NCBI RefSeq assembly: GCF_004791165.1
Contig: NZ_SRUZ01000005.1
Location: 310,001 to 374,000, forward strand
DNA length: 64,000 nt
DNA from: Mesorhizobium sp. M8A.F.Ca.ET.218.01.1.1
GTDB taxonomy: Bacteria; Pseudomonadota; Alphaproteobacteria; Rhizobiales; Rhizobiaceae
Direction of reading: 5' to 3'
Part shown: piece by piece, positions 26,922 to 36,122 of the stretch
Layout: the number at the start of each line of letters is the position of its first letter
Position numbering within the stretch: the stretch's first letter is position 1
Program-made: the position numbers and the translations under genes
Notes under the pieces: model-generated
What the model was told of the DNA's origin: nothing
Database searches by the model: none
Seen by the model: the letters and a program-made list of their open reading frames with translations, nothing else

Positions 26922-29291
26922 TCAGGAGCGTGGTTTGGTCTTTTGCGGATCGTAGTGGGCAAAGGTGACGACCCGCGCCGGCAGCCGCTTGGCATGGCCG
27001 TCGAGCTTGCCGATCTCGACCTCCGTGCCGATGGCGGCATGGGTGACGTCGAGCCGCGCCAGCGCGATGTTCTTGTTCAGCACCGGCGAACGCATGCCCG
27101 AGGTGACGACGCCGATCTGGGCCCGGCCGACATGGACGCAGTCGCCATGGCCGACGGCGACATTGGCGTCGATGTCGAGGCCGACCAGCTTGGTCTGCGC
27201 ATGGTCCTTGCGCCGGATCAGCGCCTCGCGGCCGATGAAATCGTCGGTCTTGCTCTTCAGCGGCACGGTAAAGCCGATGCCGGCCTCGAACGGATCGGTC
27301 TGGTCGGAAAATTCATAGCCGGCGAAGATCAGCCCGGCCTCGATGCGCACCATGTCTAGCGCCTGCAGACCCATCGGCTTCAGCCCATGCGGCTGGCCGG
27401 CTTCCCAGATGGCGTCGAACACCTTTTCGGCGTCGCGCGGATGGCACCAGACCTCGTAGCCGAGTTCGCCGGTATAGCCGGTGCGCGAGACGACGATGGG
27501 AATGCCATTGCCGCCACCGATCCTGGCGACGGCGAAGCGGAACCATTCGAGTTCCTCGATCGAGGGCTGCAGCGGCGAGGTCCAGATCACCTGTTTCAGG
27601 ATGTCGCGGCTCTTTGGCCCTTGCACGGCGATGTTGTGCATCTGGTCCGTGGACGAGCGCACCAGCACGTTGAGGCCGAGCTTTGTCGCCGTCTCGCGCA
27701 GCCATTCGCCGGACAGGTCGTCGCCGCCGACCCAGCGGAAATTGTCCTTGCCGAGCCTGAGCAGCGTGCCGTCGTCGATCATGCCGCCATGCTCGTAGCA
27801 CATGGCGGAGTAGACGACCTGGCCGACGCCGAGTTTCTTGACGTCGCGCGTCAGCGTGTATTGCAGCAGCGCCTCGGCATCCGGGCCGGTGACCTCGAAT
27901 TTGCGCAGCGGCGACAGGTCCATGATCACCGCGTCCTGCCGGCAGGCCCAGTATTCGGCGATGGCCCCTTCCTTGGCGAAGGAATTGGCCAGCCAATAGC
28001 CCCTGTACTCGACGAAGTCGCGTGTGTGCTTGGCAAAGCTCTGGTGAAAGGCTGTCTCGCGGGTCATTTTCGGTTCCGAATCGGGCGTCATGCGTCTGGC
28101 GATCGCTCGCGAGAATTTGTGCTGGCCGGAATAGGTCCGCACGTGGATGTCGGTCAGGTCCCAGCCATTGGCCGGTGTCGTGTCGTCGGGACAGGCGGAG
28201 GAAACGCAGACGATGTCGGTCAGCGCCCTGAGCAGGACATAGTCGCCGGCGCGCGACCATGGCTCGTCCGACACCATGACGCCATGGGCGTCAATCGCCG
28301 TGTTGAAGAAGAAGTTGATCGCCATCCAGCCGGCGCGGGGATTGACGCCCTTGCCGGTGAGCGCGCGGTTGAAATTCTCCGAGCAGTTGGTGTGGCCGGG
28401 ATAGCCGATGTCGTCGTAATACTTCGCCGCACAGGCGAGCGCGAAGGCGTCGTGCCGGCCGCACGTGTCCTGCACCACCTCGACCAGCGGCTCCATGTCC
28501 TGGTCGTAATATTTCGAATGCAGGCCGGGCATCGGATAGCTCGCGCCCATCAGCGTGCGCGTCGTCGTGACGTCGAGCGGATGGTCGAGCCCCTTGTCGA
28601 GCTTGCGCGCCGAAAAACACTGGAAGTCGGTGCACTGGCGCCCGTCGACATCGATGATCTGCAGATAGTCGCCCGCCTTGACGAAATAGGATTCGGCCGT
28701 CGCCGAATGGACGCGCAGATCAAGCACCGGATCGGCCAGCGGATCGGCAAGCCGGGATTTTGTTTTCAGGCGGATCGTGTTGCGCCGCACGATGACGCTG
28801 AGCGGCGTCGCCGTGTCGTGGCCGTCGACCAGCATTGGCCCGCCGGGCGCGGCAATGACCATCGAGCCATCGCGCGCGATCGCGAATGCCTGTTCCGTAC
28901 CAGCCGGCGCGGCGGCGCCGAACACACGCACCGCCTTGGGCTGATCGAGTTGTACCTGCCGGCGCTCAAGGCCGCGGCGCAGCGATGCGATGCTGTCATC
29001 GCCCTCGGCGAGCAACGCCTTGATGCCGGCGGCATTGCTGTTGGATTTCTCGCCGAGAATGCCGGGGTCGGTGACGCCCGACGTGTCCCAGGCCAGCAAC
29101 TCGCAGGCCTGGCCACCCTCGGCATTGCGCACCGTGACCGTATCGCCGGCCTCGACCTCGATCAGCACCGCCCCATTGCCCTGTACGGTATAGCGCTCCA
29201 TGCCGGCCGGCAGCGCGATCTGGCCGGGCCTCAGGATGAGGCTGGGCCTGGGCGGTCCGGCAGTGACAGCGGGGTAGGGCGACTGGCTCAT
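26922..29291 (-). CDS. tdm: Trimethylamine N-oxide demethylase (TMAO aldolase)
   Basis: A 789-residue cytosolic enzyme that splits TMAO into dimethylamine and formaldehyde. Its architecture is diagnostic: a DUF1989 (urea carboxylase-associated) N-terminal part, then a GcvT/aminomethyltransferase tetrahydrofolate-binding part from about residue 420. The DUF1989 part contains the likely metal-binding cysteines in DGRQCTDFQC, GHTNCSENF and CVSSACPDDTTPANGWD. The GcvT part contains HNIAVQGPKSRDIL, VSRTGYTGELGYEVW and LGLQALDMVRIEAGL-like sequence. Residues 30-100 look like a second, partial DUF1989 beta unit. It stands downstream of the mgd genes behind its own motif copy. The C-terminal domain may pass formaldehyde to tetrahydrofolate. 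Confidence 0.9.
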   Translation of the reverse strand: MSQSPYPAVTAGPPRPSLILRPGQIALPAGMERYTVQGNGAVLIEVEAGDTVTVRNAEGGQACELLAWDTSGVTDPGILGEKSNSNAAGIKALLAEGDDSIASLRRGLERRQVQLDQPKAVRVFGAAAPAGTEQAFAIARDGSMVIAAPGGPMLVDGHDTATPLSVIVRRNTIRLKTKSRLADPLADPVLDLRVHSATAESYFVKAGDYLQIIDVDGRQCTDFQCFSARKLDKGLDHPLDVTTTRTLMGASYPMPGLHSKYYDQDMEPLVEVVQDTCGRHDAFALACAAKYYDDIGYPGHTNCSENFNRALTGKGVNPRAGWMAINFFFNTAIDAHGVMVSDEPWSRAGDYVLLRALTDIVCVSSACPDDTTPANGWDLTDIHVRTYSGQHKFSRAIARRMTPDSEPKMTRETAFHQSFAKHTRDFVEYRGYWLANSFAKEGAIAEYWACRQDAVIMDLSPLRKFEVTGPDAEALLQYTLTRDVKKLGVGQVVYSAMCYEHGGMIDDGTLLRLGKDNFRWVGGDDLSGEWLRETATKLGLNVLVRSSTDQMHNIAVQGPKSRDILKQVIWTSPLQPSIEELEWFRFAVARIGGGNGIPIVVSRTGYTGELGYEVWCHPRDAEKVFDAIWEAGQPHGLKPMGLQALDMVRIEAGLIFAGYEFSDQTDPFEAGIGFTVPLKSKTDDFIGREALIRRKDHAQTKLVGLDIDANVAVGHGDCVHVGRAQIGVVTSGMRSPVLNKNIALARLDVTHAAIGTEVEIGKLDGHAKRLPARVVTFAHYDPQKTKPRS

Positions 29292-29326
29292 CTCAGCTTG
29301 CGGTTCGAGAAACTAGTTTGCCTGTG

Positions 29327-29344
29327 TGTAAAATTATTTTCGCT
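29327..29344. promoter_or_regulatory. Cluster motif copy upstream of tdm
   Basis: TGTAAAATTATTTTCGCT matches the tmm-upstream copy (47747-47764) at 14 of 18 positions and lies 35 bases upstream of the tdm ATG. It separates tdm from the RIME-like repeat, so tdm probably has its own promoter here. Confidence 0.5.
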
Positions 29345-29388
29345 GAGAGAATAGCAGGGTGGTCGCTTTTGGCAAGGCGCCGCCTGAT

Positions 29389-29544
29389 CTTCCCTTCTCC
29401 CCTTGTGGGAGAAGGTGGCCTCGCGAAGCGAGGTCGGATGAGGGGTGTTCCAGGGAACGCAAACGTCTCACTCCGCTGGAACACCCCTCATCCGTCTCGG
29501 CGCTATCGCGCCGATCCACCTTCCCCCACAAGGGGGGAAGGAAG
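29389..29544. repeat. RIME-like palindromic intergenic element
   Basis: A 156-bp element whose ends are inverted copies (CTTCTCCCCTTGTGGGAGAAG at the left, a matching CCCACAAGGGG arm at the right). It has inner dyads GGATGAGGGGTGTTCCAG and CTGGAACACCCCTCATCC. This is the typical layout of rhizobial intergenic mosaic elements. It lies between mgdD and tdm and could form a long mRNA hairpin. Confidence 0.85.
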
Positions 29545-29556
29545 GGGGCGTCGCCG

Positions 29557-30180
29557 CTACGCCAATTCCTCGGGATGCCCGATCTCGACGCCATACTCCG
29601 CGGCCGAGTCCAGAATGGTGTGCCACAGGCTCTCGGCAAAGGTCGCGAACACCAGCAGATTGAACACCGCCTGTCCGTCGCGATCCGCGCCGCGCCACAG
29701 TGTGACGCTGGTGTGGTCCATCGACGTGGCTGCCGCCGCGCCTACGCCAAAAACATCGGGGTGCAGGTCGATCGACGACAGCTTGGCCAGCATGGTCCGC
29801 GCCTTGGCGCCGGAGATGCTGATCAACACCCGCGCATGCGACTGGTCGGAAAGCGAGGCCGAGCCGGTAAAGCCGGGCGCAAGGGCCTCGATCGAATGCT
29901 TGCCGCCTGTCGACAGGGCAAGGAACTGATCCGGCCCCGACCAGATCAACGTGGCATCCGCCGCGCCGACCGCGTTCGGCGTTTCCGGAGCAGCAACGCC
30001 AAAGCGAGCCTTGGCCGCCTCGGCCATCTCAGCCGCCTTGCCACGCCGCGCCATTACCTGGACTAGGTCGAAATTGCGGATCTCGGTCAGCGACACGCCG
30101 GCATCGCCGCTCGCCCCATTAGGCCCGGCAACGAGTGCGCGATCAAGCGGGCTGCGGGTCTCCCAGGAAAACTCAGCCAC
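29557..30180 (-). CDS. mgdD: N-methylglutamate dehydrogenase delta / sarcosine oxidase gamma-type subunit
   Basis: A 207-residue SoxG-family protein, the small GcvT-like subunit of heterotetrameric sarcosine-oxidase-type enzymes. Visible family traits are WSGPDQFLAL, SLSDQSHARVLISISGAKARTMLAKLSSIDLHP and LLVFATFAESLWHTIL. The GTG at 30180 is the better start: GGAGG lies 8 bases ahead and it overlaps the mgdC stop. An ATG at 30195 would lie inside mgdC with no ribosome-binding site. Genome annotations would call it soxG. The company of gmaS and mgsABC argues for N-methylglutamate as substrate. Confidence 0.8.
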   Translation of the reverse strand: MAEFSWETRSPLDRALVAGPNGASGDAGVSLTEIRNFDLVQVMARRGKAAEMAEAAKARFGVAAPETPNAVGAADATLIWSGPDQFLALSTGGKHSIEALAPGFTGSASLSDQSHARVLISISGAKARTMLAKLSSIDLHPDVFGVGAAAATSMDHTSVTLWRGADRDGQAVFNLLVFATFAESLWHTILDSAAEYGVEIGHPEELA

Positions 30181-33145
30181 GCTGGCGCCCTCCATCCGGA
30201 TCGTAGAAGACGGGATTGCAAATCTCGACGTCATAGTCTTCGCCGCGCAACGGATCGTGCGCATGCACGATCTCGCCGATACGCTCACGGCCGCGCTCGA
30301 CAAGGGCAAGCCCGATCCAGTGGTCTGATGTCGGCGAGAAGCAGACCGAGGTGACATAGCCCTGGTCGTTATCAGGCCCGGGCGTCTGCCCCTTCGGAAT
30401 GATGTGCGCGCCGGAGCGTAGCCGTCGCGCCTTGTCGGTCGGCTTGATGCCAACGACCACCTGCCGGTCCGCTGCAATCAGCGCCTCGCGTCCGGCCATG
30501 ACGCGGCCAATGAAATCCTTTTTGGTCGACATCATCTTGCCGAGGCCAAGATCGGCCGCGGTTGTCGTGCCGGAGAGCTCCGGTCCGGCGACATGGCCCT
30601 TTTCGATGCGCATGACGCCGAGCGCCTCGGTGCCGTAAGGCGTCACACCGAACGGATGGCCCGCAATCATCAGATTGCGGGCCATCGCCTCGCCGTAGCG
30701 TGCCGGCACCGAAATCTCGAACGCCATTTCGCCGGAGAAGGAGATGCGGAACAGCCGCGCCTTGACGCCGCCGCGCAACGCGACTTCGCGCGCGCCCATG
30801 AAAGGGAAACCTTCGTTGGAGAGGTCTTCCGAAGGATCGACGATCTCTTTCAACAGGTCGCGGGTCTTGGGTCCGGCAATGGAGAATTGCGCCCACTGGT
30901 CGGAGACCGAGGTCAGCTGGACATCGAGTTCCGGAAACAGCACCTGCCGGCAGAACTCGAGATGCTGCATCACCAGCCCGGCCTTGGCGGTCGTGGTGGT
31001 CAGGAAATAATGGTCCTCGGCCAGCCGCGACGTGGTGCCGTCATCATAGACGATGCCGTCCTCGCGCAGCATCAGCCCATAGCGCGCCTTGCCGACGGCA
31101 AGATTGGAGAAGGTGTTGATGTAGACGCGGTCGAGGAAGGCGCCGGCGTCCGCGCCATGCACGTCGATCTTGCCCAGCGTCGAGACATCGCAGAAGCCGA
31201 CGCCGCCGCGCACCGCCTTGACCTCGCGGGTCACCGATTCCAGCCAGTCCTTCTCGCCGGCGCGCGGATACCACTGTGCCCGTTTCCATAAACCGGTGTC
31301 GACGAAGATCGCACCCTGCTCGGCGGCCCAGTGATGCGACGGCGTCAGCCGTGTCGCGTGAAAAGTCTCGTCGCGGTGATGGCCGGCGAAGGCGCCGATG
31401 GCCACCGGCACGTAAGGCGGCCGGTAGATCGTGGTGCCCGTCTCGGGAATGGATTTGCCCGTGACCGCCGCCATGATGGCGAGGCCGGCGACATTCGAGG
31501 TCTTGCCCTGGTCGGTCGCCATGCCAAGCGTGGTGTAGCGCTTCAGGTGCTCGACCGATTCAAAACCCTCACGCTGCGCCAACTCGATGTCGGATGCGGT
31601 GACGTCATGCTGCTGGTCGACGAAGGCTTTGCCTTTGCCTGCGACATGCCACAGCGGCGTCAGCGAAAAGGCCTCGTCATCGGCCACCGGCGTGGAGCCT
31701 GACCCATTGCCATGTCCGGCATCGCGTGCCGCCGTCACGCCCGCCGCAAAACCTTCGCGCAGGCAGGCGCCAAGTCCGAAGGCACCGTTTGCGGCACCCG
31801 CTGCGACCATGCCGGGCGGTGCGCCGTCAGGCACGAAGGCGGCGATGTCGTCGCGCCATTTCGGCCGGCCGCGATGGTAGGAGGTGAGCCCAACGGTCGG
31901 GTTCCAGCCACCGGACACGGCAAGCCCGTCGGCTTCCACTTCGGCGCGCGCGCCGCCGGTGAGCGAGACCGAAATCTTGCGCACGCCATTCTTGCCGCCA
32001 TCGATGCCGCTGACGGAGCCATGCAGAACGGGAAAGCCGCCCTTGCTTGCAAGCGAGCGATGCGCCGGCGAAATCTCCGCGCGCGCGTCGATCACGGCCG
32101 CCACTTGCAAGCCGGCACCGAGTGCGGTCTCCACCGTGCGCCAGCCATCCTCGTTGTTGGTGAACAGCGCCATGCGCTTGGCCGGGGCCGCCGCGTAACG
32201 TGCGATATAGCTGCGCATGGCGGACGCCATCATCACGCCTGGCGCGTCGTTGCCGGCAAAGACGATCGGCCGTTCGAGCGCGCCTGCGGCGACGACGCAG
32301 CGCTTGGCCACGATCCGCCACAGACGCTGCCGCACCTGATGCTCGGGCGGCGAGGGCACGTGGTCGTTGACGCGCTCGATCGCGCCATAGGTGCCGCCGT
32401 CATAGACGCCGAACAGCGTCGTGCGCGTCATTATGCGCACGTCAGGCAGAGATCCAAGTTCAGCCAGCGTCCGTGAAAGCCATTCGGCCGCCGGCATGCC
32501 GTCGATCGTGCCGCCATCGGCAATCAGGCGGCCGCCGGGGGTAAAATCCTCCTCGCACAGGATGACGCGCGCACCCGTGCGGCCTGCGGCCAATGCGGCC
32601 GCGAGGCCGGTCGGGCCCGAGCCGGCGATCAGCACATCGTAATGCGCCCACGCCTTGTCGTAGTAGTCCGGATCGGCGATGCCCGCCGCGCGGCCAAGGC
32701 CGGCAGCGCGTCGGATCGCCGGCTCGTAGATCGCTTCCCAGAACTTCGCGGGCCACATGAAGGTCTTGTAGTAGAAGCCGGCGACGAAGATCGGCGCGAA
32801 CAACTGGTTGACCGACATGACGTCGAAATTGAGCGACGGCCAGCGGTTTTGGCTGGCGGCCTCAAGACCTTCATAGAGTTCGGCCGTCGTCGCCTTGGTG
32901 TTCGGCTCGCGCCGCGCGCCGCTGCGCAGTTCGATCAACGCGTTGGGCTCTTCCGACCCCGCCGTCAGGATGCCGCGCGGGCGGTGATACTTGAACGAGC
33001 GGCCGACCAGCTTGACGCCGTTGGCAACCAGTGCCGAGGCAAGCGTGTCGCCTTTGAAACCGGAGTAGCTCTTGCCGTCGAAGCGAAAGTTCAGCGGCGC
33101 CGAGCGGTCGATCAGGCCGCCGGAAGAGAGGCGATGAGAGGTCAT
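30173..33145 (-). CDS. mgdC: N-methylglutamate dehydrogenase gamma / sarcosine oxidase alpha-type subunit
   Basis: A 990-residue SoxA-family large subunit. The N-terminal part (residues about 15-110) is a 2Fe-2S-ferredoxin-like fold with FKGDTLASALVANGVKLVGRSFKYHRPRG. A pyridine-nucleotide/FAD domain follows with DVLIAGSGPTGLAAALAAGR near residue 168. From about residue 600 a GcvT tetrahydrofolate-binding domain includes VTREVKAVRGGVGFCDVSTLGKIDVHG. It catalyses part of the oxidative demethylation of N-methylglutamate to glutamate and formaldehyde. It is flanked by the other three subunits in the usual B-D-A-G order. A true sarcosine oxidase is the alternative. Confidence 0.87.
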   Translation of the reverse strand: MTSHRLSSGGLIDRSAPLNFRFDGKSYSGFKGDTLASALVANGVKLVGRSFKYHRPRGILTAGSEEPNALIELRSGARREPNTKATTAELYEGLEAASQNRWPSLNFDVMSVNQLFAPIFVAGFYYKTFMWPAKFWEAIYEPAIRRAAGLGRAAGIADPDYYDKAWAHYDVLIAGSGPTGLAAALAAGRTGARVILCEEDFTPGGRLIADGGTIDGMPAAEWLSRTLAELGSLPDVRIMTRTTLFGVYDGGTYGAIERVNDHVPSPPEHQVRQRLWRIVAKRCVVAAGALERPIVFAGNDAPGVMMASAMRSYIARYAAAPAKRMALFTNNEDGWRTVETALGAGLQVAAVIDARAEISPAHRSLASKGGFPVLHGSVSGIDGGKNGVRKISVSLTGGARAEVEADGLAVSGGWNPTVGLTSYHRGRPKWRDDIAAFVPDGAPPGMVAAGAANGAFGLGACLREGFAAGVTAARDAGHGNGSGSTPVADDEAFSLTPLWHVAGKGKAFVDQQHDVTASDIELAQREGFESVEHLKRYTTLGMATDQGKTSNVAGLAIMAAVTGKSIPETGTTIYRPPYVPVAIGAFAGHHRDETFHATRLTPSHHWAAEQGAIFVDTGLWKRAQWYPRAGEKDWLESVTREVKAVRGGVGFCDVSTLGKIDVHGADAGAFLDRVYINTFSNLAVGKARYGLMLREDGIVYDDGTTSRLAEDHYFLTTTTAKAGLVMQHLEFCRQVLFPELDVQLTSVSDQWAQFSIAGPKTRDLLKEIVDPSEDLSNEGFPFMGAREVALRGGVKARLFRISFSGEMAFEISVPARYGEAMARNLMIAGHPFGVTPYGTEALGVMRIEKGHVAGPELSGTTTAADLGLGKMMSTKKDFIGRVMAGREALIAADRQVVVGIKPTDKARRLRSGAHIIPKGQTPGPDNDQGYVTSVCFSPTSDHWIGLALVERGRERIGEIVHAHDPLRGEDYDVEICNPVFYDPDGGRQRG

Positions 33146-33200
33146 GGTGTCCGGCCTCTCATTTCATGGCGAAGGGCGGCGCCGACGTTAGCAAAATTGC

Positions 33201-33476
33201 TCATTTCGCCACCTGCCTCGCGCCAGCGCCGGCAGCAGCCTCTACCCCGGAAATCTCGTGCGTCAGCGTGTTGCGGGTGACCTTCAGCCAGGCCCGGCAG
33301 CCGCCGCCGTGATACCAGTTCTCGTCCATCACGCCAGCGATATTGTCGCGCAGATAGACATAGTCATAGACGGCGTCCTCGCCGGCGTCGGCCGCCGGCC
33401 GCACCGGCTTGGCGTCGCCGAGATAAGTGAATTCGCCGAGTTCGCGTTCGCCGCAGAAGGGACAGATAATGCGCAT
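33201..33476 (-). CDS. mgdB: N-methylglutamate dehydrogenase beta / sarcosine oxidase delta-type subunit
   Basis: A 91-residue SoxD-family zinc subunit. It has the N-terminal CPFCG zinc ligand pair (residues 5-9), then GEFTYLGDA, DYVYLRDNIAG and ENWYHGGGCRAWLKVTRNT, all typical. It lies 14 bases downstream of mgdA and 55 bases before mgdC. The C-terminal AGAGARQVAK tail is variable in the family. Confidence 0.9.
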   Translation of the reverse strand: MRIICPFCGERELGEFTYLGDAKPVRPAADAGEDAVYDYVYLRDNIAGVMDENWYHGGGCRAWLKVTRNTLTHEISGVEAAAGAGARQVAK

Positions 33477-33490
33477 GGTTCCAGCCGCCT

Positions 33491-34744
33491 TCAGTGCAGG
33501 TTCGGTTGGGCGCCTTGGCCCTTTTCGTCGATCACCGCACCGGTCCGGAACCGGTCGAGGCGGAAGCGCGCGGCCTCCTTGTGCGATTCATCGCGCGCGA
33601 TCAGATGGGCGAAGACAAGGCCCGAGCCGGGTGTCGCCTTGAAGCCACCATAGCACCAGCCGGCATTGAGATAGAGCCCATCGACCGGTGTCTTGTCGAT
33701 GATCGGCGAGCCGTCCATCGACATGTCCATGATGCCGCCCCACTGGCGCAACAGCCGCACGCGTCCGATCATCGGGATGATCGCCATGCCGCCCTCGCAG
33801 ACATCCTCCATCACAGGCAGATTGCCGCGCTGGGCGTAGGAATTGTAGCCGTCGATGTCGCCGCCGAAGACGAGGCCGCCCTTGTCGGACTGGCTGACAT
33901 AGAAATGTCCGGCGCCAAACGTCATGACGCCGGGGATGAGCGGCTTGATCGCCTCGGAGACGAAGGCCTGCAGCACATGGCTTTCGATAGGCAGGCGCAG
34001 GCCCGCCATATCAGCGACGCGCGAGGAAGAGCCGGCAACCGCCATGCCGACCTTGCCGGCGCCGATCCTGCCGCGCGAGGTCTCGACGCCGGTCACCTTG
34101 CCGTTCGCGTCCCTGACAAAGCCGGTGACTTCGCAATTCTGGATGATGTCGACGCCAAGTTCACTGGCAGCGTGGGCGTAGCCCCAGGCCACCGCATCGT
34201 GGCGCGCCGTGCCGCCGCGCCGTTGCAGCAGCCCGCCTTGCACCGGGAAGCGCGCATGGTCGAAATTCAGGAACGGCAGCATCTTCTTCAGCGCCGGCTG
34301 GTCGAGCAGTTCGGCATCGATGCCGTTGATGCGCATGGTGTTGCCGCGCCGCGCATAGGCATCGCGCTGCGCGTCGGAATGATAGAGGTTGAGAACGCCG
34401 CGCTGGCTGACCATGGCGTTGTAGTTGAGGTCCTGCTCCATCCGCTCCCACAGCTTCATCGACAATTCGTAGAAGCCGGTGTTGCCGGGCAGGCCGTAAT
34501 TGGAGCGGATGATGGTCGTGTTGCGGCCGGCATTGCCGGAGCCGATCCAGCCCTTTTCCAGCACCGCGACATTCTTCATGCCGAACTCGCTGGCCAGGAA
34601 CCAGGCGGTGGCGAGCCCATGGCCGCCGCCGCCGATGATCACCACGTCGTAGCGGTCCTTCGGCGCAGCGTCGCGCCAGGTGCGTTGCCAGTTTTTGTGG
34701 CCGGAAAGAGCGGCGCGCGCGAGCGAGAAGATCGAGTATTTCAT
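33491..34744 (-). CDS. mgdA: N-methylglutamate dehydrogenase alpha / sarcosine oxidase beta-type subunit
   Basis: A 417-residue SoxB-family flavoprotein. It has an N-terminal FAD dinucleotide fold DVVIIGGGGHGLATAWFLASEFG (residues 33-55) and the motif GGTARHDAVAWGYA. His182 in that motif matches the residue that carries covalent FMN in tetrameric sarcosine oxidases. The C-terminal WGGIMDMSMDGSPIIDKTPVDGLYLNAGW is also typical. It is the oxidising subunit of the complex and leads the four-gene set 36 bases after gmaS. Called soxB in most genomes; mgdA is chosen from context. Confidence 0.88.
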   Translation of the reverse strand: MKYSIFSLARAALSGHKNWQRTWRDAAPKDRYDVVIIGGGGHGLATAWFLASEFGMKNVAVLEKGWIGSGNAGRNTTIIRSNYGLPGNTGFYELSMKLWERMEQDLNYNAMVSQRGVLNLYHSDAQRDAYARRGNTMRINGIDAELLDQPALKKMLPFLNFDHARFPVQGGLLQRRGGTARHDAVAWGYAHAASELGVDIIQNCEVTGFVRDANGKVTGVETSRGRIGAGKVGMAVAGSSSRVADMAGLRLPIESHVLQAFVSEAIKPLIPGVMTFGAGHFYVSQSDKGGLVFGGDIDGYNSYAQRGNLPVMEDVCEGGMAIIPMIGRVRLLRQWGGIMDMSMDGSPIIDKTPVDGLYLNAGWCYGGFKATPGSGLVFAHLIARDESHKEAARFRLDRFRTGAVIDEKGQGAQPNLH

Positions 34745-34780
34745 CAGTTCATTCCGAGGTCGCTCGCACCGCCAGGACGA

Positions 34781-36088
34781 TCAAATGTCCAGCGTGTGGT
34801 CGCGCTCCCATTGCGTGAAGTGCGAAGCATAGGAATTCCATTCCTGGTGCTTCAGCTTTAGATATGCCGACGAGAATTCCTCACCCAGCGCCCCCTTGAG
34901 CGATTTGTCCTTGTCGAACTCGCGCAAGGCGTCGAGCAGGTTGAGCGGCAGTTTCGGCGCGCCCTTCACCGTGTGGCCGTGCTGGTACATGTCGATGTCG
35001 TAGCGCTTGCCCGGATCGGCCTTCGAACGGATGCCGTCGAGGCCGGCGGCGATGATCACCGCCTGCAGGAGATAGGGGTTGGCCGCGCCATCCGGCAGGC
35101 GCAATTCGAAACGTCCAGGGCCGGGCACGCGCACCATGTGGGTGCGGTTGTTGCCGGTCCAGGTCACCGTGTTCGGCGCCCAGGTCGCACCCGAAATGGT
35201 GCGCGGCGCGTTGATGCGCTTATAGGAATTGACCGTCGGGTTGGTGATCGCGGCGAGTGCGGAGGCGTGCTTCATGATGCCGCCGAGGAAGTTCTTGCCC
35301 TTGGCCGACAGGCCAAGCTCCATTGAATTGTCGGCGAAGACATTGGTCTTGCCTGATTTGTCCCAGACCGAGATATGGGCGTGGCAGCCATTGCCGGTCA
35401 GACCCTGGAAGGGCTTGGGCATGAAGGTGGCGCGCAGGCCATGCTTTTCCGCGATCGACTTGACCATGAACTTGAAGAAGGAATGCTTGTCGGCGGTCGG
35501 CAGCGCGTCGTCGAAAGCCCAGTTCATCTCGAACTGGCCGTTGGCGTCCTCGTGGTCGTTCTGGTAGGCGCCCCAGCCGAGCGCCAGCATGTGGTCGCAG
35601 ATCTCGGCGATGACATCGTAACGGCGCATGATGGCTTGCTGGTCGTAGCAAGGCTTCGATGCCGTGTCGTATTCGTCGGAGATCGCCTTGCCGTCCGGCG
35701 AGATCAGGAAGAACTCGGCTTCGACGCCGGTCTTGACATGCATGCCGTCGGCGGCAGCCTCGGCGATCAGCCGCTTCAGCGTGTTGCGTGGCGCCTGGTC
35801 GACCTCCTTGTCGTCCATGATGCAGTTGGCCGCGACCCAGGCGACTTCCGGTTTCCACGGCAATTGGATGACCGAGTCCGGATCCGGCACCGCCAGCATG
35901 TCGGGATGCGCCGGCGTCAGATCGAGCCAGGTGGCGAACCCGGCAAAGCCGGCACCATCCTTCTGCATATCGGCGATCGCCTGCGCCGGCACCAGCTTGG
36001 CACGCTGGCCACTGAACAGGTCAGTGTAGGAAATCATGAAATATTTGACGCCGTTCTTTTTGGCGAAAGCGGCGAGATCGTTCCCCAT
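34781..36088 (-). CDS. gmaS: Gamma-glutamylmethylamide synthetase (type III glutamine synthetase-like, GlnT)
   Basis: A 435-residue ATP-dependent ligase of the glutamine synthetase superfamily. It should join methylamine to glutamate to give gamma-glutamylmethylamide. Catalytic-domain motifs are TGVEAEFFLISPDGK near residue 120, AYQNDHEDANGQFEMNW near 185, TGNGCHAHISVWDKSG near 255 and GNNRTHMVRVPGPGRFELRLPDGAANPYL near 325. ATG at 36088 follows GAGGAAC. It sits between mgsC and mgdA, the arrangement of the N-methylglutamate pathway. Rhizobial annotations often name it glnT. Confidence 0.88.
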   Translation of the reverse strand: MGNDLAAFAKKNGVKYFMISYTDLFSGQRAKLVPAQAIADMQKDGAGFAGFATWLDLTPAHPDMLAVPDPDSVIQLPWKPEVAWVAANCIMDDKEVDQAPRNTLKRLIAEAAADGMHVKTGVEAEFFLISPDGKAISDEYDTASKPCYDQQAIMRRYDVIAEICDHMLALGWGAYQNDHEDANGQFEMNWAFDDALPTADKHSFFKFMVKSIAEKHGLRATFMPKPFQGLTGNGCHAHISVWDKSGKTNVFADNSMELGLSAKGKNFLGGIMKHASALAAITNPTVNSYKRINAPRTISGATWAPNTVTWTGNNRTHMVRVPGPGRFELRLPDGAANPYLLQAVIIAAGLDGIRSKADPGKRYDIDMYQHGHTVKGAPKLPLNLLDALREFDKDKSLKGALGEEFSSAYLKLKHQEWNSYASHFTQWERDHTLDI

Positions 36089-36122
36089 TATAGTTCCTCG
36101 CTTATGGTATTTCGGGTGTGTG

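Noticed and set aside
27387..29354. 655-codon plus-strand open frame opposite tdm
   Set aside because: Antisense shadow of a gene with diagnostic DUF1989 and GcvT domains. It also runs over the tdm promoter motif.
30173..34744. Calling the four-gene set a glycine-betaine-pathway sarcosine oxidase (soxBDAG)
   Set aside because: Family membership alone allows it, but direct linkage to gmaS and mgsABC, and absence of glyA, folD or purU next to it, favours N-methylglutamate dehydrogenase. Kept as the stated alternative.
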